From NCBI RefSeq assembly GCF_017303295.1, contig NZ_JAFKOK010000008.1, positions 167,699 through 231,698 of the forward strand: 64,000 bases of DNA, written 5' to 3'. Shown here in pieces: positions 41,346-52,536 of this stretch. Below the pieces are notes generated by a model. The model searched no databases and was not told the DNA's origin. It worked only from the letters and a program-made list of their open reading frames with translations. The DNA is from Rhodobacter sp. NTK016B. Its GTDB lineage: Bacteria > Pseudomonadota > Alphaproteobacteria > Rhodobacterales > Rhodobacteraceae. Made by a program: the position numbers and the translations under genes. Position 1 is the stretch's first letter; each line of letters starts with the position of its first letter.

Positions 41346-42632
41346 TCAGAGCCCCGGGTAAAGCGGGAAGCGGTCGCAGAGCGCCTTGACCTTGGCGCGC
41401 ACGGCTTCCTCGACATCGGCGTTGCCGTCCTCGCCATTCGCGGCCAGCCCGTCGACCACTTCGACGATCCAGTCGGCGATGTCACGGAACTCGGCCTCGC
41501 CGAAACCGCGCGTGGTGCCGGCGGGCGTACCCAGACGGATGCCCGAGGTCACGAAGGGCTTTTCCGGGTCGAACGGCACGCCGTTCTTGTTGCAGGTGAT
41601 ATGCGCACGGCCCAGAGCGGCCTCGGCAGCCTTGCCGGTCACCTTCTTGGGACGCAGATCGGCCAGCATCAGGTGGTTGTCGGTTCCGCCCGACACGATG
41701 TCGATCCCGCCTTTCATCAGCTGATCGGCCATTGCCTGCGCGTTCTTGACGACCTGCGCGGCGTAATCCTTGAAGCCCGGCTCGAGCGCTTCGCCAAAGG
41801 CCACGGCCTTGGCGGCGATGACATGCATCAGCGGGCCGCCCTGCAGGCCGGGGAACACTGCCGAGTTGATCTTCTTGGCGATCGCCTCGTCGTTGCACAA
41901 GATCATGCCGCCGCGCGGGCCGCGCAGCGATTTGTGCGTGGTGGTGGTGCAGACATGCGCATGGGGCAGCGGCGAAGGATGCTGACCGCCCGCGACCAGA
42001 CCCGCGATATGGGCCATGTCGACATGCAGGATCGCACCGACCTCGTCCGCGATTTCGCGGAAGGCGGCCCAGTCCCAGGTGCGGCTATAGGCGGTACCGC
42101 CCGCAAGGATCAGCTTGGGCTTGTGCTCGCGCGCCTTGGCGCGGACTTCGTCCATGTCCAGCATCTGGTCCTGTTGGCGCACGCCGTAGGACACGACGTT
42201 GAACCATTTGCCCGACATGTTGACCGGCGAGCCGTGGGTCAGGTGACCGCCCGAATTCAGATCGAGACCCATGAACGTATCGCCCGGCTGCAGCAGCGCC
42301 AGGAACACGGCCTGGTTCATCTGGCTGCCCGAGTTCGGCTGCACGTTGGCATAGTTGCAACCGAAGAGCTGCTTGGCGCGCTCGATCGCCAGTTCCTCGG
42401 CAATATCGACATACTGGCAGCCGCCGTAATAGCGCTTGCCCGGGTAACCCTCGGCGTATTTGTTCGTCATCACCGAACCCTGCGCGTCCATCACCGCCTT
42501 CGAAACGATGTTTTCGGACGCGATCAGCTCGATCTCGTCGCGCTGGCGACCCAGTTCGAGGGCGATGGCGCGGGCGATCTGAGGATCGCGGGTGGCGAGG
42601 TCTTCGGTGAAGAAACCGTTCTGGGCAGTCAT
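41346..42632 (-). CDS. glyA: Serine hydroxymethyltransferase
   Basis: PLP enzyme that interconverts serine and glycine with tetrahydrofolate, the main source of one-carbon units. The 428-residue length is normal. [42 protein letters not shown] and the PLP lysine in [14 protein letters not shown] are all intact, as is [10 protein letters not shown] near the end. The ATG at 42632 starts the conserved region; an upstream in-frame start adds a basic tail. It is divergent from nadK. Confidence 0.96.
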   Translation of the reverse strand: MTAQNGFFTEDLATRDPQIARAIALELGRQRDEIELIASENIVSKAVMDAQGSVMTNKYAEGYPGKRYYGGCQYVDIAEELAIERAKQLFGCNYANVQPNSGSQMNQAVFLALLQPGDTFMGLDLNSGGHLTHGSPVNMSGKWFNVVSYGVRQQDQMLDMDEVRAKAREHKPKLILAGGTAYSRTWDWAAFREIADEVGAILHVDMAHIAGLVAGGQHPSPLPHAHVCTTTTHKSLRGPRGGMILCNDEAIAKKINSAVFPGLQGGPLMHVIAAKAVAFGEALEPGFKDYAAQVVKNAQAMADQLMKGGIDIVSGGTDNHLMLADLRPKKVTGKAAEAALGRAHITCNKNGVPFDPEKPFVTSGIRLGTPAGTTRGFGEAEFRDIADWIVEVVDGLAANGEDGNADVEEAVRAKVKALCDRFPLYPGL

Positions 42633-42771
42633 GGACGTCTCCGGCAGTGGCGGCGATGGCGGTTGGCGCTGTTTATCGCAGGGCCACGCCACGGGAAAGC
42701 GATGAAAACGCCGCATTCGGCGCCGGATGCGAAATGCCCTTTCCGATTGCGAGCCCCGCGCGCATTTGCGA

Positions 42772-42829
42772 AACCTGATGCGACGGAACCTGATGCGGCA
42801 ACCCGATGCGTCAGAACCTGTTGCAACGG
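42772..42829 (+). repeat. Imperfect tandem repeat before nadK
   Basis: Four adjacent units of 13-15 bases share the form AACCTGATGCG plus two to five bases: AACCTGATGCGACGG, AACCTGATGCGGC, AACCCGATGCGTCAG and AACCTGTTGCAACGG. They lie in the glyA-nadK divergent gap, 18 bases before the nadK start. Confidence 0.7.
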
Positions 42830-42846
42830 GCGAACGGGAGAACAGC

Positions 42847-43641
42847 GTGGCGGACCAGCAAGACGGGCACAGGGCGCCGCGGCGTGGACCGATCGTGTTC
42901 CTTGCCAGCCAGACCGAGGCAGCGCAGCAGGCGCGCGAGGAACTGGTGGCGCTTTACGGCGATGCGCCTCTGGCGCAGGCCGGGGCGATCGTGGCGCTCG
43001 GCGGCGACGGCTTCATGCTGGAGACGCTGCACGCGACCCAGCACCGCGACGTGCCGGTCTACGGAATGAACCGTGGCACCGTCGGCTTTCTGATGAACAG
43101 TTTCGACACGCAGGACCTGCCCGCGCGACTGGCCGCCGCGCAGGAAAACGTGCTGAACCCGCTGGCGATGAAAGCCACGGACACGTCGGGACGGCTGCAC
43201 GAGGCGCTGGCGATCAACGAAGTCTCGCTTTTGCGCGCGGGCCCGCAGGCGGCACGGCTGCGGATCTCGATCGACGGGCTGGTGCGTATGGAGGAGCTGG
43301 TCTGCGACGGCGCGCTGGTGGCCACGCCGGCGGGCTCGACCGCATATAACTACTCGGCCCATGGTCCGATCCTGCCGATCGGCGCCGATGTGCTGGCGCT
43401 GACCCCGGTCGCGGCCTTCCGCCCGCGCCGCTGGCGCGGGGCGCTGCTGCCCAAGGCCGCCGCGGTGCGTTTCGACGTGCTGGACCCCGCCAAACGCCCG
43501 GTCATGGCCGAGGGCGACGGGCAATCAGTACGCGATGTCGTCTCGGTCGAGATCCACTCGGACCCCGCCGTGCGCCACCGGCTGCTGTTCGACCCCGGCC
43601 ACGGGCTGGAAGAACGGCTGATCCGCGAACAATTCTTCTGA
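42847..43641 (+). CDS. nadK: NAD kinase
   Basis: Phosphorylates NAD+ to NADP+. The 264-residue protein has the family GGDG motif in [16 protein letters not shown], the [10 protein letters not shown] segment, the NEVSLLRAG region and [16 protein letters not shown] near residue 165. The GTG at 42847 follows GGGAGAACAGC; upstream in-frame codons run through a tandem DNA repeat and give no family similarity. NADPH demand for biosynthesis links it loosely to MaeB. It converges on the 690-residue membrane protein gene, with a repeat element between. Confidence 0.93.
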   Translation: MADQQDGHRAPRRGPIVFLASQTEAAQQAREELVALYGDAPLAQAGAIVALGGDGFMLETLHATQHRDVPVYGMNRGTVGFLMNSFDTQDLPARLAAAQENVLNPLAMKATDTSGRLHEALAINEVSLLRAGPQAARLRISIDGLVRMEELVCDGALVATPAGSTAYNYSAHGPILPIGADVLALTPVAAFRPRRWRGALLPKAAAVRFDVLDPAKRPVMAEGDGQSVRDVVSVEIHSDPAVRHRLLFDPGHGLEERLIREQFF

Positions 43642-43714
43642 GGCGAGCGGGTACCGGGTGAGGGGGTTCGCCCTCGCCCCCCGCGCTTGCGGCGCGAGCG
43701 CCTCGCGCGACCCG

Positions 43715-43767
43715 GCGGGGGCATTCTGCCCCCGCACCCCCTGAGGATATTTTCGGATCAAAGATGG
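43715..43767 (+). repeat. Intergenic repeat copy 5
   Basis: A perfect 9-bp stem, GCGGGGGCA-TTC-TGCCCCCGC (43715-43735), is followed by the core CCCCCTGAGGATATTTTCGG and ATCAAAGATGG. It lies between the convergent nadK and MoxR-operon genes. Confidence 0.78.
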
Positions 43768-43788
43768 CGCGGCGCGGTGACCGGAAAC

Positions 43789-45861
43789 TCAGCGGCGCGC
43801 TTCGCGGATCCACGCGCCGAGGATGAAGCCCGCGCCCAGAAGCAACCAGGCCCAGGCGGGCAGCACCGGCGTCAGGCGCAGATCGGTCGTGACATAGGCG
43901 TTGCGCGGTGTGATCCCCAGCCAGCCGCGCCCGAAGGCCTGCCGCCCGGCATCGACCGCGCGCAAAGCGGGCAGGCCAGCGGCGATGGGGGCGATGCCGC
44001 CACGCGTGGCCTCGATCAACGGGGCGAGCGGCGCGGCATCGGCGACAACGCGTTCGTATTCGCGCGGATTGGCGGTGCCCAGCACGGCAACGGTGTCCTG
44101 ATCCGCCGATTGCAGGCGGTAGAGGCCCGGCTCGTCGCCCTGCCATTCTGCGGTAAAGCGGCCCGGCGCGGTTTCCGTGAGCGGTATCTCGACCTGCGTG
44201 TCGTCGGGGCGGGTGATGGTCACCACATGCGGGCCGTCCTGCAGCGAGCGGCGGGTGATCTGCATCCCAAGGCCCTGCGTCTCGGCAACGAGCGCCTCTT
44301 CTTCCAGTTCGGGCTCGCGCATCATCCAATGGGCGAGGCGGCGCAGCAATTCCGCCTGCGGGCCGCCACCTTCGAAGCCGCGATCCCAGAGCCAGGCCTG
44401 ATCCGAGGCGAGCATCGCCACCCGTCCCTCGCCGGCGCGGTCGAGCACCAGAAGCGGGCGGTCGCCCACGCCCTCCATGACCACCTGTCCCGAACCGGGC
44501 GTCAGCTCGATCTGGCGCAGCCAGCGGCCCCAGCCCGGCGCTTCGCCCTCGGCCTCGGGCGGGAAATCGGCGTCGAGCCCGGCGGTGACCGGGTGGCGCT
44601 GGCCCAGATCCGACAGCCGCGGCGTGAAAGGTTGCTCGAAGACGCGCGCGGTGGGTTCAGCGGGCAGGATCCGGCCCAGAGGCGAATGGTAGATACTCTC
44701 GGCCGAGGCCAGTTCGGGCCCGCCCGCGACCAGAAGCGCGCCGCCTTCCGTCACGTAGCGCTGGATATTGCCGAAATACGAGGTCGGCAGGATCCCCCGT
44801 CGACGGTAGCGGTCGAAGATGATCAGATCGAACTCGTCGATCTTTTCGACGAAAAGCTCGCGCGTCGGGAAGGCGATCAGCGAGAGTTCGTTGACGGGCA
44901 CACCGTCCTGCCGGTCCGGCGGGCGCAGGATGGTGAAATGCACGAGATCCACGGAAGGATCGGATTTCAACAGGTTGCGCCATGTGCGCTGGCCGGTATG
45001 CGGCTCGCCCGAGACGAGGAGCACGCGCAGGCGGTCGCGGATGCCGTTGATCTGCACCACCGCCGAATTGTTGCGGTCGGTCAATTCGCCCGCGCCGGTG
45101 GGCAGCTGAAAGCGCAGGACGTTCATGCCGCCGCGATCCAGCGTCAGGTCGAGATTCATGTCCACGCCCACCGGCGCGGTGGCATAGCGCAGATCCTCGC
45201 CGTTGAGCGCGAAACCCACCTGAACCGGGCGGCCGCGAAGCTCTTCGGGCACGTCGCCTTCGTCCTCGATCCGCAGGGTCAGGGTCATTGTCTCGCCCAG
45301 AATGCCATAGGCGGGCGCGTTGCGCACGATCAGGCGGCGATCCCAGTCGCCCGTCTCACCGGTCTGCAGCAGGTGAACCGGCGCCTGCGGCGGCACGCGG
45401 GCGGCGTCCTGCGCCAGACCGTCGGAGACCACAAACACCCCTGCCAGCCGGTCGCGCGGCAGATCGGCCAGCGCGGCGTCGAGCGCGCCGTGCAAGGTCG
45501 AGCCGCCATTGTCGGGCGCATCGGGCACGGAAACCACGCGCTCTTCGACGCCCAGCCGGGCAAGTTCGGCCTCAAGCTGCGCGAGGGCTGCATCGCTCTG
45601 CTCCGGGCGCCTTGCCAGCCGGTTCGAGCCGGTATCGTCGCGCAGGATGAGGGCGATGTCGGGCAAAGGCTGACGGTCTTCGCTTTGCAGCGACGGGTTT
45701 GCCAGCGCGGTAAGGATCAGCGCGAAGCCGAGGAACCGCAGCGGCCAGCCCGCCAGCCCGCGCAGCAGCGACAGCAGCGTCACGGCGAGCGCCAGCGCCG
45801 CCAGAACGGCGACGGGCAGCCAGCCCAGAAGCGGGTCGAAAACCACCGAGGCGCCGATCAT
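43789..45861 (-). CDS. Large membrane protein of the MoxR operon, class-I amidotransferase-like
   Basis: Protein of 690 residues, last gene of the MoxR operon. Two membrane helices at the N-terminus (WLPVAVLAALALAVTLLSLL and LRFLGFALILTALANPSL) and one at the C-terminus (AWAWLLLGAGFILGAWI) frame a large extracytoplasmic region. Residues about 65-180 look like a von Willebrand-type domain. A region around 330-420 (FDLIIFDRYRRRGILPTSYF, GGALLVAGGPELASAESIYH) resembles a glutamine-amidotransferase-like fold without an obvious nucleophile, so a binding role is likelier than catalysis. It overlaps the 922-residue gene by four bases. Function is unknown; such proteins are thought to assist assembly or stress responses with the MoxR ATPase. 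Confidence 0.75.
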   Translation of the reverse strand: MIGASVVFDPLLGWLPVAVLAALALAVTLLSLLRGLAGWPLRFLGFALILTALANPSLQSEDRQPLPDIALILRDDTGSNRLARRPEQSDAALAQLEAELARLGVEERVVSVPDAPDNGGSTLHGALDAALADLPRDRLAGVFVVSDGLAQDAARVPPQAPVHLLQTGETGDWDRRLIVRNAPAYGILGETMTLTLRIEDEGDVPEELRGRPVQVGFALNGEDLRYATAPVGVDMNLDLTLDRGGMNVLRFQLPTGAGELTDRNNSAVVQINGIRDRLRVLLVSGEPHTGQRTWRNLLKSDPSVDLVHFTILRPPDRQDGVPVNELSLIAFPTRELFVEKIDEFDLIIFDRYRRRGILPTSYFGNIQRYVTEGGALLVAGGPELASAESIYHSPLGRILPAEPTARVFEQPFTPRLSDLGQRHPVTAGLDADFPPEAEGEAPGWGRWLRQIELTPGSGQVVMEGVGDRPLLVLDRAGEGRVAMLASDQAWLWDRGFEGGGPQAELLRRLAHWMMREPELEEEALVAETQGLGMQITRRSLQDGPHVVTITRPDDTQVEIPLTETAPGRFTAEWQGDEPGLYRLQSADQDTVAVLGTANPREYERVVADAAPLAPLIEATRGGIAPIAAGLPALRAVDAGRQAFGRGWLGITPRNAYVTTDLRLTPVLPAWAWLLLGAGFILGAWIREARR

Positions 45862-48626
45862 TGGCCCAGCCTTTCGAGCAATGCAGGCACGTGGACCTGA
45901 TCGGATTTATAGTTCCCCGACAGCACATGCATGATCAGGTTGACGCCAAAGCGCAGCGCCAGTTCGCGCTGCCGCTCGCCCGTCGTCCCCCGTCCGACCG
46001 GCAAAAGCGGCATCCCCGCGTCGTCCACCGCCCAGGCCGAAGCCCAGTCATTCGAGCCGATCACCACCGGCGTCACCCCGTCATTAAGGTTGCGAAACGG
46101 CATGCCCTCGGCCTGTTCGGCATCGGCGGGCGAGGCTTCGACCCAGACGGTGCCGCCCTGATAGCGACCGGGATAATCGCTGAGCAGGTAGAAGGTGCGG
46201 GTCAGGACATGGTCATCGGGCACCGGTTCGAGCGGCGGAATATCCAGCCCGGCGGCGATCTGCTGCAGGCGGCGGGCCTGCGCGGTGGTGCCGCCCGTCA
46301 GGCGCGCCTGCTCGGCATCGCGGGTGTCGAACAGGATCATCCCGCCGGTGCGCAGATAGGCGTTGAGCCGGGCATAAGCTTCGGTCGAGGGAAGCGGACT
46401 TTCGGCAGTCACCGGCCAGTAGAGAAACGGAAAGACCGACAATTCGTCGGCTTCGATATCGACCGCCATGGGCAGGCTGGGTTCGACCGACGAGCGCAGA
46501 TAAAGCGCCGTCGACAGCCCGCGCAGACCGGCCAGCGCGACATCGTCGACCTGCGGATCGCCCGACGAAACGGCGCCCAGAACCACGGCCTCGGTCGCCT
46601 CCATGATGCGGGTATCGACGGGCTGCGCCTCGGCACGCGGACCGATCAGGCCCAGCGCCAGCACCACCATCGCCGCGCGCAGCAACCGCCCGCCCAGCGC
46701 CAGAGTGGCCAGCGAATCGAGCATCAGGACCAGCGCTGCGAGGGCGAAGATATAGCCCGCAAGCGGCACTTCCTGCCGTTCGACCCCGGTTTCCAGATTG
46801 GTCCCCATCGGCCATTGCGCGACGTTGAGCGGGGTCTGCGCATCGGTCGCGTTCACAGCAAGCCGCAACGCGGTTCCGGCATACAGGCCCGGCGGGATTT
46901 CGGGGCCCGGCTGCGCTTCACCGCGCAAGATGGGGGCAAGATCCGCGCCCGCGATGGCGGCGCGGTCCTCGGCGTCGCTGAGCAGGCCAAAGCCGTCCAT
47001 GACCTCTTCGGGCTGCCAGCTCGTGCCGTCCATCTCGCCCGCTTCGGGCACTGCGCCACGCGTCGAGACCGACAGCCGTTCGAGCATGTCGACGAACAGC
47101 CCCGACAGCGGCAGGTTCGACCATTCGGCATTGGCGGTGACGTGGAACAGCACCACCTGCCCCGCCCCGCGCGCCGCGCGCGTGACCAGCGGCGTGCCGT
47201 CCGCCAGCGCGGCGATGGTGCGGTCGGCCAGATCGGGGCCGGGCTGGGCCAGAACCTGTGCGCGGATGCCGACATCGGCGGGCACGGACAGGCCCGCAAA
47301 GGGCGAATCCTCGGCGAACGGGGCCAGCGTGCGCGGGTCGCCCCAGCTCATCGCGCCGCCGACGCTGCGCCCGCCCGCGCGCAGCGGCACCGGCAGCAGC
47401 GGATCGTCCGCCTGCGCGACAAAGCCCGAGGCCGAGGCCCCGGCGCCCGCCATGCGCGGCCCGGCAAAGCGCAAAAGCAGCCCGCCATCCTCGACCCAAT
47501 CGGACAGATCCCGCGTCTCGGTCTCGGTCATCGTGGGCATGTCGGCCAGCACGATCACATCGGGGCCGGCCAGCAGCAGATCGTCGATCGATACGCTTTC
47601 GATCAGGTCGGCGGTCGGCTCGAGCGCCTGACGCAGGTAGTGCAGCGGCGACAGAAGGGCGAGCGATTCATTGCCCTCGCGCACCGCCAGAAGGCCGACC
47701 TTGCGGCGGCGCAGACTGTCATCGGCGATGCTGACCGCGCCCGCGCCGCGCAGCCCTTCGATCTGGAAGCGGGTGATGCGGTTGCGCAATTCGGGCGGCA
47801 GGTCGAAGCTGGCCTCGGCGCTCAACGCGCCCGCCTCGAAGGTCAGCGGCGCTCGGGCAAGGTCGCGCTGCGCGCCCGCCGGATCGCGCCCCACCGCCAG
47901 AAGGGTCAGCGCCTGCTCCGCCCCCGTGGTGCGGCGCGCGGTGACATGCACGCCCTCGGCATCGAAAGTGGCGGGGGCCAGCGCGATCACCGGCGTATCC
48001 GGCTGGAACACCTGCACCGGGCCGGTTTCCGTCAGCGCCGCCAGCAGCGCGGCGCGTCCGTCGCGGGCAAGGCCGTCGCTGAACCACAGTGTTTCCGTGC
48101 CCTCGGGCAGATCCGCGACCCAGTCGGGCAGGGCGGCCCCGGGCGTCCAGGGGCGCGGCGCAAGGCCGGGCAGACGCTCGCGCCAATGCTCGGCCGCGCG
48201 GAATTCCAGCGCGCCAACCGGCGGATCGGTCAGCGTGACCACCGCCACCGTGCGCCCGGCGCGCTGCGCCTCTTCCAGCGCCTGCGCCGCGCGCTCGATC
48301 CGGCGCGGCCAGTCGCGCGCGCTGGCCCAGCTGGCATCCATCACCACGACCAGCGGCCCCTGCCCGGGCAACGCGCGGGTCGGGTTCAGAACCGGCCCCG
48401 CCAGCGCCACGATCAGCGCGGCCAGAGCGGCGACGCGGATCAGCAACAGCCACCACGGCGTGCGCTGGCTTTCGGGATCGCGGTCTTTCAGCCCCAGCAG
48501 CAGCGCAATACCGGGAAAGCGGCGGCGCACCGGCGCGGGCGGCACGGCGCGCAGCAGCCACCACAGGATCGGCAGCGCCAGCAGCGCCCAGAGCAAGACG
48601 GGCGCGGAGAAGCCCAGAGCGTTCAT
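45858..48626 (-). CDS. BatA-like and DUF4159 membrane protein
   Basis: Protein of 922 residues. The N-terminus (SAPVLLWALLALPILWWLLR) is the aerotolerance-regulator BatA-type segment, followed by a second helix near residue 65 and a von Willebrand-like region (PLVVVMDASWASARDW, LWFSDGLARD). Two more helices occur near 650 and 680. The last 210 residues are DUF4159 (FPFLYWPVTAESPLPSTEAY, ARLNAYLRTGGMILFDTRD, ALRFGVNLIMHVLSGNYKSD). The start follows GGAGGGCGGCG and overlaps the DUF58 stop. Together with MoxR and DUF58 it forms a set resembling Bat (Bacteroides aerotolerance) systems. Its mechanism is unknown. Confidence 0.82.
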   Translation of the reverse strand: MNALGFSAPVLLWALLALPILWWLLRAVPPAPVRRRFPGIALLLGLKDRDPESQRTPWWLLLIRVAALAALIVALAGPVLNPTRALPGQGPLVVVMDASWASARDWPRRIERAAQALEEAQRAGRTVAVVTLTDPPVGALEFRAAEHWRERLPGLAPRPWTPGAALPDWVADLPEGTETLWFSDGLARDGRAALLAALTETGPVQVFQPDTPVIALAPATFDAEGVHVTARRTTGAEQALTLLAVGRDPAGAQRDLARAPLTFEAGALSAEASFDLPPELRNRITRFQIEGLRGAGAVSIADDSLRRRKVGLLAVREGNESLALLSPLHYLRQALEPTADLIESVSIDDLLLAGPDVIVLADMPTMTETETRDLSDWVEDGGLLLRFAGPRMAGAGASASGFVAQADDPLLPVPLRAGGRSVGGAMSWGDPRTLAPFAEDSPFAGLSVPADVGIRAQVLAQPGPDLADRTIAALADGTPLVTRAARGAGQVVLFHVTANAEWSNLPLSGLFVDMLERLSVSTRGAVPEAGEMDGTSWQPEEVMDGFGLLSDAEDRAAIAGADLAPILRGEAQPGPEIPPGLYAGTALRLAVNATDAQTPLNVAQWPMGTNLETGVERQEVPLAGYIFALAALVLMLDSLATLALGGRLLRAAMVVLALGLIGPRAEAQPVDTRIMEATEAVVLGAVSSGDPQVDDVALAGLRGLSTALYLRSSVEPSLPMAVDIEADELSVFPFLYWPVTAESPLPSTEAYARLNAYLRTGGMILFDTRDAEQARLTGGTTAQARRLQQIAAGLDIPPLEPVPDDHVLTRTFYLLSDYPGRYQGGTVWVEASPADAEQAEGMPFRNLNDGVTPVVIGSNDWASAWAVDDAGMPLLPVGRGTTGERQRELALRFGVNLIMHVLSGNYKSDQVHVPALLERLGQ

Positions 48627-49515
48627 CGCCGCCCTCCGCCCAGCGCCTGATAAAGCCACAACAGACCTTCCGAGGCCGGGCGATCCGTGTGCAAGGTCGT
48701 CGCGTGCCAGCCCGATTGCCGGGCCATCGCCTGCAGCCGGTCCTTGCGCTGCGCCAATCGCTCGAGATAGGCGGCCTTCAGGTCGCCCGCGCGCAACGTC
48801 TCGAAGGCCATATGGCCCGACATGCTTTCAAACCGGGTGCGACCGTCGAAGGGAAAGCCCTCTTCCACCGGGTCCAGCACCTGCACCAGAATGCCGCGCA
48901 TGGTCCGTGCGGCAGCCATGGCCAGCGCCTGTTCGATGGGTTCGAGCGCGCCCAGAAAATCCGAGAAAATCACCACATGCCCGCCGGTCGGCGCGGCGTG
49001 CAGGTCGATGGCACCGTGTTCGCTTTCAGCGCGCTTTTCTTCAGCCAAGGCCACCGCCAGCGCGTTGGCCTGCGCGCGGCCCGCGCGGGGGGGCATGTCG
49101 GCCTCGGCCAGACCCACGCGCTCACCGCCGCGCAGCAGCGCCAGGCCCAGCGCCATCGCCAGCAGGCGCGCGCGATGGGCCTTGGTTTCGCGCCCGTCAT
49201 CGCCCGTGAAATTCATCGCCGCGCCGCTATCGACCCACAGGCTCACGGCCCGCGCAGCCTGCCACTCGGTTTCGCGCAGATAAACATCATCGCCGCGCGC
49301 CGAGCGGCGCCAGTCGATGCGGGTGATCCCGTCGCCGGGGCTCAGCGGGCGGAATTGCCAGAATTCGGCCCCCGAGCCGGAACGCCGGCGACCATGCGCG
49401 CCGGGCAGCACCGAGCTTGCCAGATGATCGGCGGCGACCAGAAGCGGGGGCAACCCGCCCGACAGCGCCTCGCCCGAGCGCCTGAGATCTGCACCGCCAT
49501 GGGATGCGGGTGATG

Positions 49516-49519
<4 letters not shown>
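48623..49519 (-). CDS. DUF58 domain protein
   Basis: Protein of 298 residues regularly encoded beside MoxR ATPases. It has the DUF58 core GRRRSGSGAEFWQFRPLSPG, DGITRIDWRRSARGDDVYLR and ETEWQAARAVSLWVDSGAAM, including the R-x-Y/F-x-x-GD-x-x-R-x-I-D-W-R pattern. The following half has a von Willebrand-like fold (GHVVIFSDFLGALEPIEQAL). Overlaps both neighbours by four bases, so translation of the whole operon is coupled. Function of the family is not established. Confidence 0.9.
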
Positions 49520-50520
<1,001 letters not shown>

Positions 50521-50604
50521 GCGGGCATTCCTCCGGGTCGTGACCTTCGTACAGGGCAAGTTATATGGAAGGGTACGCGATAGGCCCAGACCAAGTTGGA
50601 CAAA

Positions 50605-51195
50605 ATGACAGCGCCACAAGACAATGTGACACCCAGCGCGGAAGGACTGGCGGCATCCGCGCAAAAGGCCAGCAAAAAGGGCGGTTTGCCGCCCGTGCAC
50701 CTGTGGAACCCGCCGTTTTGCGGCGATCTCGACATGCGCATCGCGCGCGACGGGACATGGTTTTACCTCGGCACGCCGATCGGGCGACCGGCGCTGGTGC
50801 GGCTGTTCTCGACCATTCTGAAGCTGGAGGACGGGAAATATTTCCTTGTCACCCCGGTCGAGAAAGTGGGCATCACCGTCGATGACGCGCCCTTCGTCGC
50901 GGTGGATTTCACCGCCAGGGGCGAGGGCGAGGCGCAGGTCCTGCGCTTCGAGACCAATGTCGGTGACTTTGCCGAGGCCGGGGCGGATCACCCGATCCGG
51001 GTGGAGCGCGATCCCGAAACGGGCGAGCCCTCGCCCTATGTGATGATCCGCGCGGGGCTGGAAGCGCTGATCGACCGCAAGAGCTTTTACCGGCTGGTCG
51101 AGCTGGGCGCCCATCACAGGCATGAGGGCGTGTCGTGGTTCGGCCTGTGGTCGGGCGGTGTGTTCTTCCCGGTGATTCCGTCGGATAAGCTGTGA
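50605..51195 (+). CDS. DUF1285 domain protein
   Basis: Soluble protein of 196 residues. WNPPFCGDLDMRIARDGTWF, YLGTPIGRPALVRLFSTILK and EDGKYFLVTPVEKVGITVDD define DUF1285, a two-domain beta-rich family known from structure but with no assigned activity. The ATG at 50605 is chosen; a TTG three codons upstream is possible, and neither has an ideal ribosome-binding site. It is commonly found near MoxR operons in this group and is divergent from moxR here. Confidence 0.85.
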   Translation: MTAPQDNVTPSAEGLAASAQKASKKGGLPPVHLWNPPFCGDLDMRIARDGTWFYLGTPIGRPALVRLFSTILKLEDGKYFLVTPVEKVGITVDDAPFVAVDFTARGEGEAQVLRFETNVGDFAEAGADHPIRVERDPETGEPSPYVMIRAGLEALIDRKSFYRLVELGAHHRHEGVSWFGLWSGGVFFPVIPSDKL

Positions 51196-51239
51196 CCCGG
51201 TCGCGAAAGGGCTGCGCGCGTCTGTTCTGATGGCAAAGG

Positions 51240-51335
51240 CGAGGGGGCTCCGCGCCCCCTCGCGCTCCCTGCGCCAAGGGGGGGCTGTCTGCCCCCCTTG
51301 GATCCCCCCGAGGATATTTCTGGATTAAAGATGGG
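51240..51335 (+). repeat. Intergenic repeat copy 6
   Basis: Two G-run/C-run hairpins (51240-51262, and 51279-51297 with a TGTCT loop) are followed by the core CCCCCCGAGGATATTTCTGG and ATTAAAGATGGG. It sits between DUF1285 and the MFS gene on the same strand and is the fullest copy in the window. Confidence 0.8.
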
Positions 51336-51399
51336 AAGGGTTGTCGCACCGGGTGCGGTAAGGCAGACCTAAGCGCGAGGATTTTCGGGAGAGGGTCGG

Positions 51400-52533
51400 A
51401 TGACCGCTTCGCCGCAACGCGCGCGTCTGGCCGTCTCGGCCATGTTTTTCGTCAACGGGCTGATGCTGGGAAGCTGGGCCGTGCGGGTGCCCGCTTTCGT
51501 CGAGGCCTTCGCGCTGGGTCCCGCGTTGCTGGGGCAGTTGCTGCTGTGTCTTGCGGGCGGGGCGATCCTGTCCTTTCCGCTGGCGGGACGGCTGAGCGAC
51601 GCGATCGGCGCGGCGCGGGCGACGCGGTGGCTGGCGCTCTATCACCTCGTGACGCTGCCCGCGCTGGCGCTCGCGCCCTCGCCGCTCTGGCTGGCAGGGG
51701 CGCTGGTGCTGTTCGGCGCGGGCCATGGGGCGATGGATGTGGCGATGAATGGCTGGGGCGCCGAGGTCGAGCGCGCGCTGCGCCGACCGGCCATGTCGGC
51801 CTTTCACGCGATGTGGAGCCTTGGCGCCGGGACCGGCGCGCTGCTGGGGGCGGGCGCGGTGCGCGCGGGAATGGCACCGGGCGGGCATTTTCTGGCCGTG
51901 GCGCTGGTATTCGGCGCGATATCTCTGGGTCTGGCGCTGATCGGCTGGGAGTCGCGGCGCGGGGCGCCCGTGCCCGGTTTCGCGCTGCCCACGGGGGCGC
52001 TGATGCTGGCGGGGCTCGCCGCGTTCTGCGCGTCGATCGGCGAGGGGGCAATGGCGGATTGGTCGGCGGTGTTCCTGATCGACATCGCCCGCACCGGCGA
52101 AGCGCAGGCGGCGCTGGGTTACGGCGTCTACTCGGTCGCCATGTTCACCGCGCGGCTGAGCGCGCATCACGCCATCGCACGCATGGGCGCCGTGCGCACC
52201 GCGCGGCTTGCGGGGCTGCTGGCCTTTGCCGGGCTCTGCGTGGCGCTGCTGGGCCAGACGCTGATCGCGGGGCTGGTGGGCTTTGCGCTGCTGGGGCTGG
52301 GCTATTCGGTGGTGATGCCTTTGGCCTTCAGCCGCGCCGCCAATGATCCCGACACGCCGCAGGGCCGCGCCATCGCCGGGGTCGCGACGCTGGGCTATGG
52401 CGGCATGGTCGCGGGCCCCGCGCTGATCGGCGGCATCGCGCATCTGGCCGGGCTGAACACGGCCTTCTGGCTGATCGCGCTGCTGGCTCTGGGTATCACC
52501 GCGCTGGCAGGCGCGCTGAAACCGGCGGGCTGA
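51400..52533 (+). CDS. MFS transporter (YbjJ-like)
   Basis: Major facilitator with about 12 hydrophobic helices in 377 residues. The first helix has RLAVSAMFFVNGLMLGSWAV, then RVPAFVEAFALGP, and the loop 2-3 signature GRLSDAIGAARATRW. The second half carries GEGAMADWSAVFLIDIARTG and RLAGLLAFAGLC. The arrangement resembles YbjJ, a group of uncertain substrate. GAGAGGGTCGG precedes the start. It converges on an ABC ATPase gene, with three bases between the stops. Confidence 0.87.
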   Translation: MTASPQRARLAVSAMFFVNGLMLGSWAVRVPAFVEAFALGPALLGQLLLCLAGGAILSFPLAGRLSDAIGAARATRWLALYHLVTLPALALAPSPLWLAGALVLFGAGHGAMDVAMNGWGAEVERALRRPAMSAFHAMWSLGAGTGALLGAGAVRAGMAPGGHFLAVALVFGAISLGLALIGWESRRGAPVPGFALPTGALMLAGLAAFCASIGEGAMADWSAVFLIDIARTGEAQAALGYGVYSVAMFTARLSAHHAIARMGAVRTARLAGLLAFAGLCVALLGQTLIAGLVGFALLGLGYSVVMPLAFSRAANDPDTPQGRAIAGVATLGYGGMVAGPALIGGIAHLAGLNTAFWLIALLALGITALAGALKPAG

Positions 52534-52536
52534 GGC

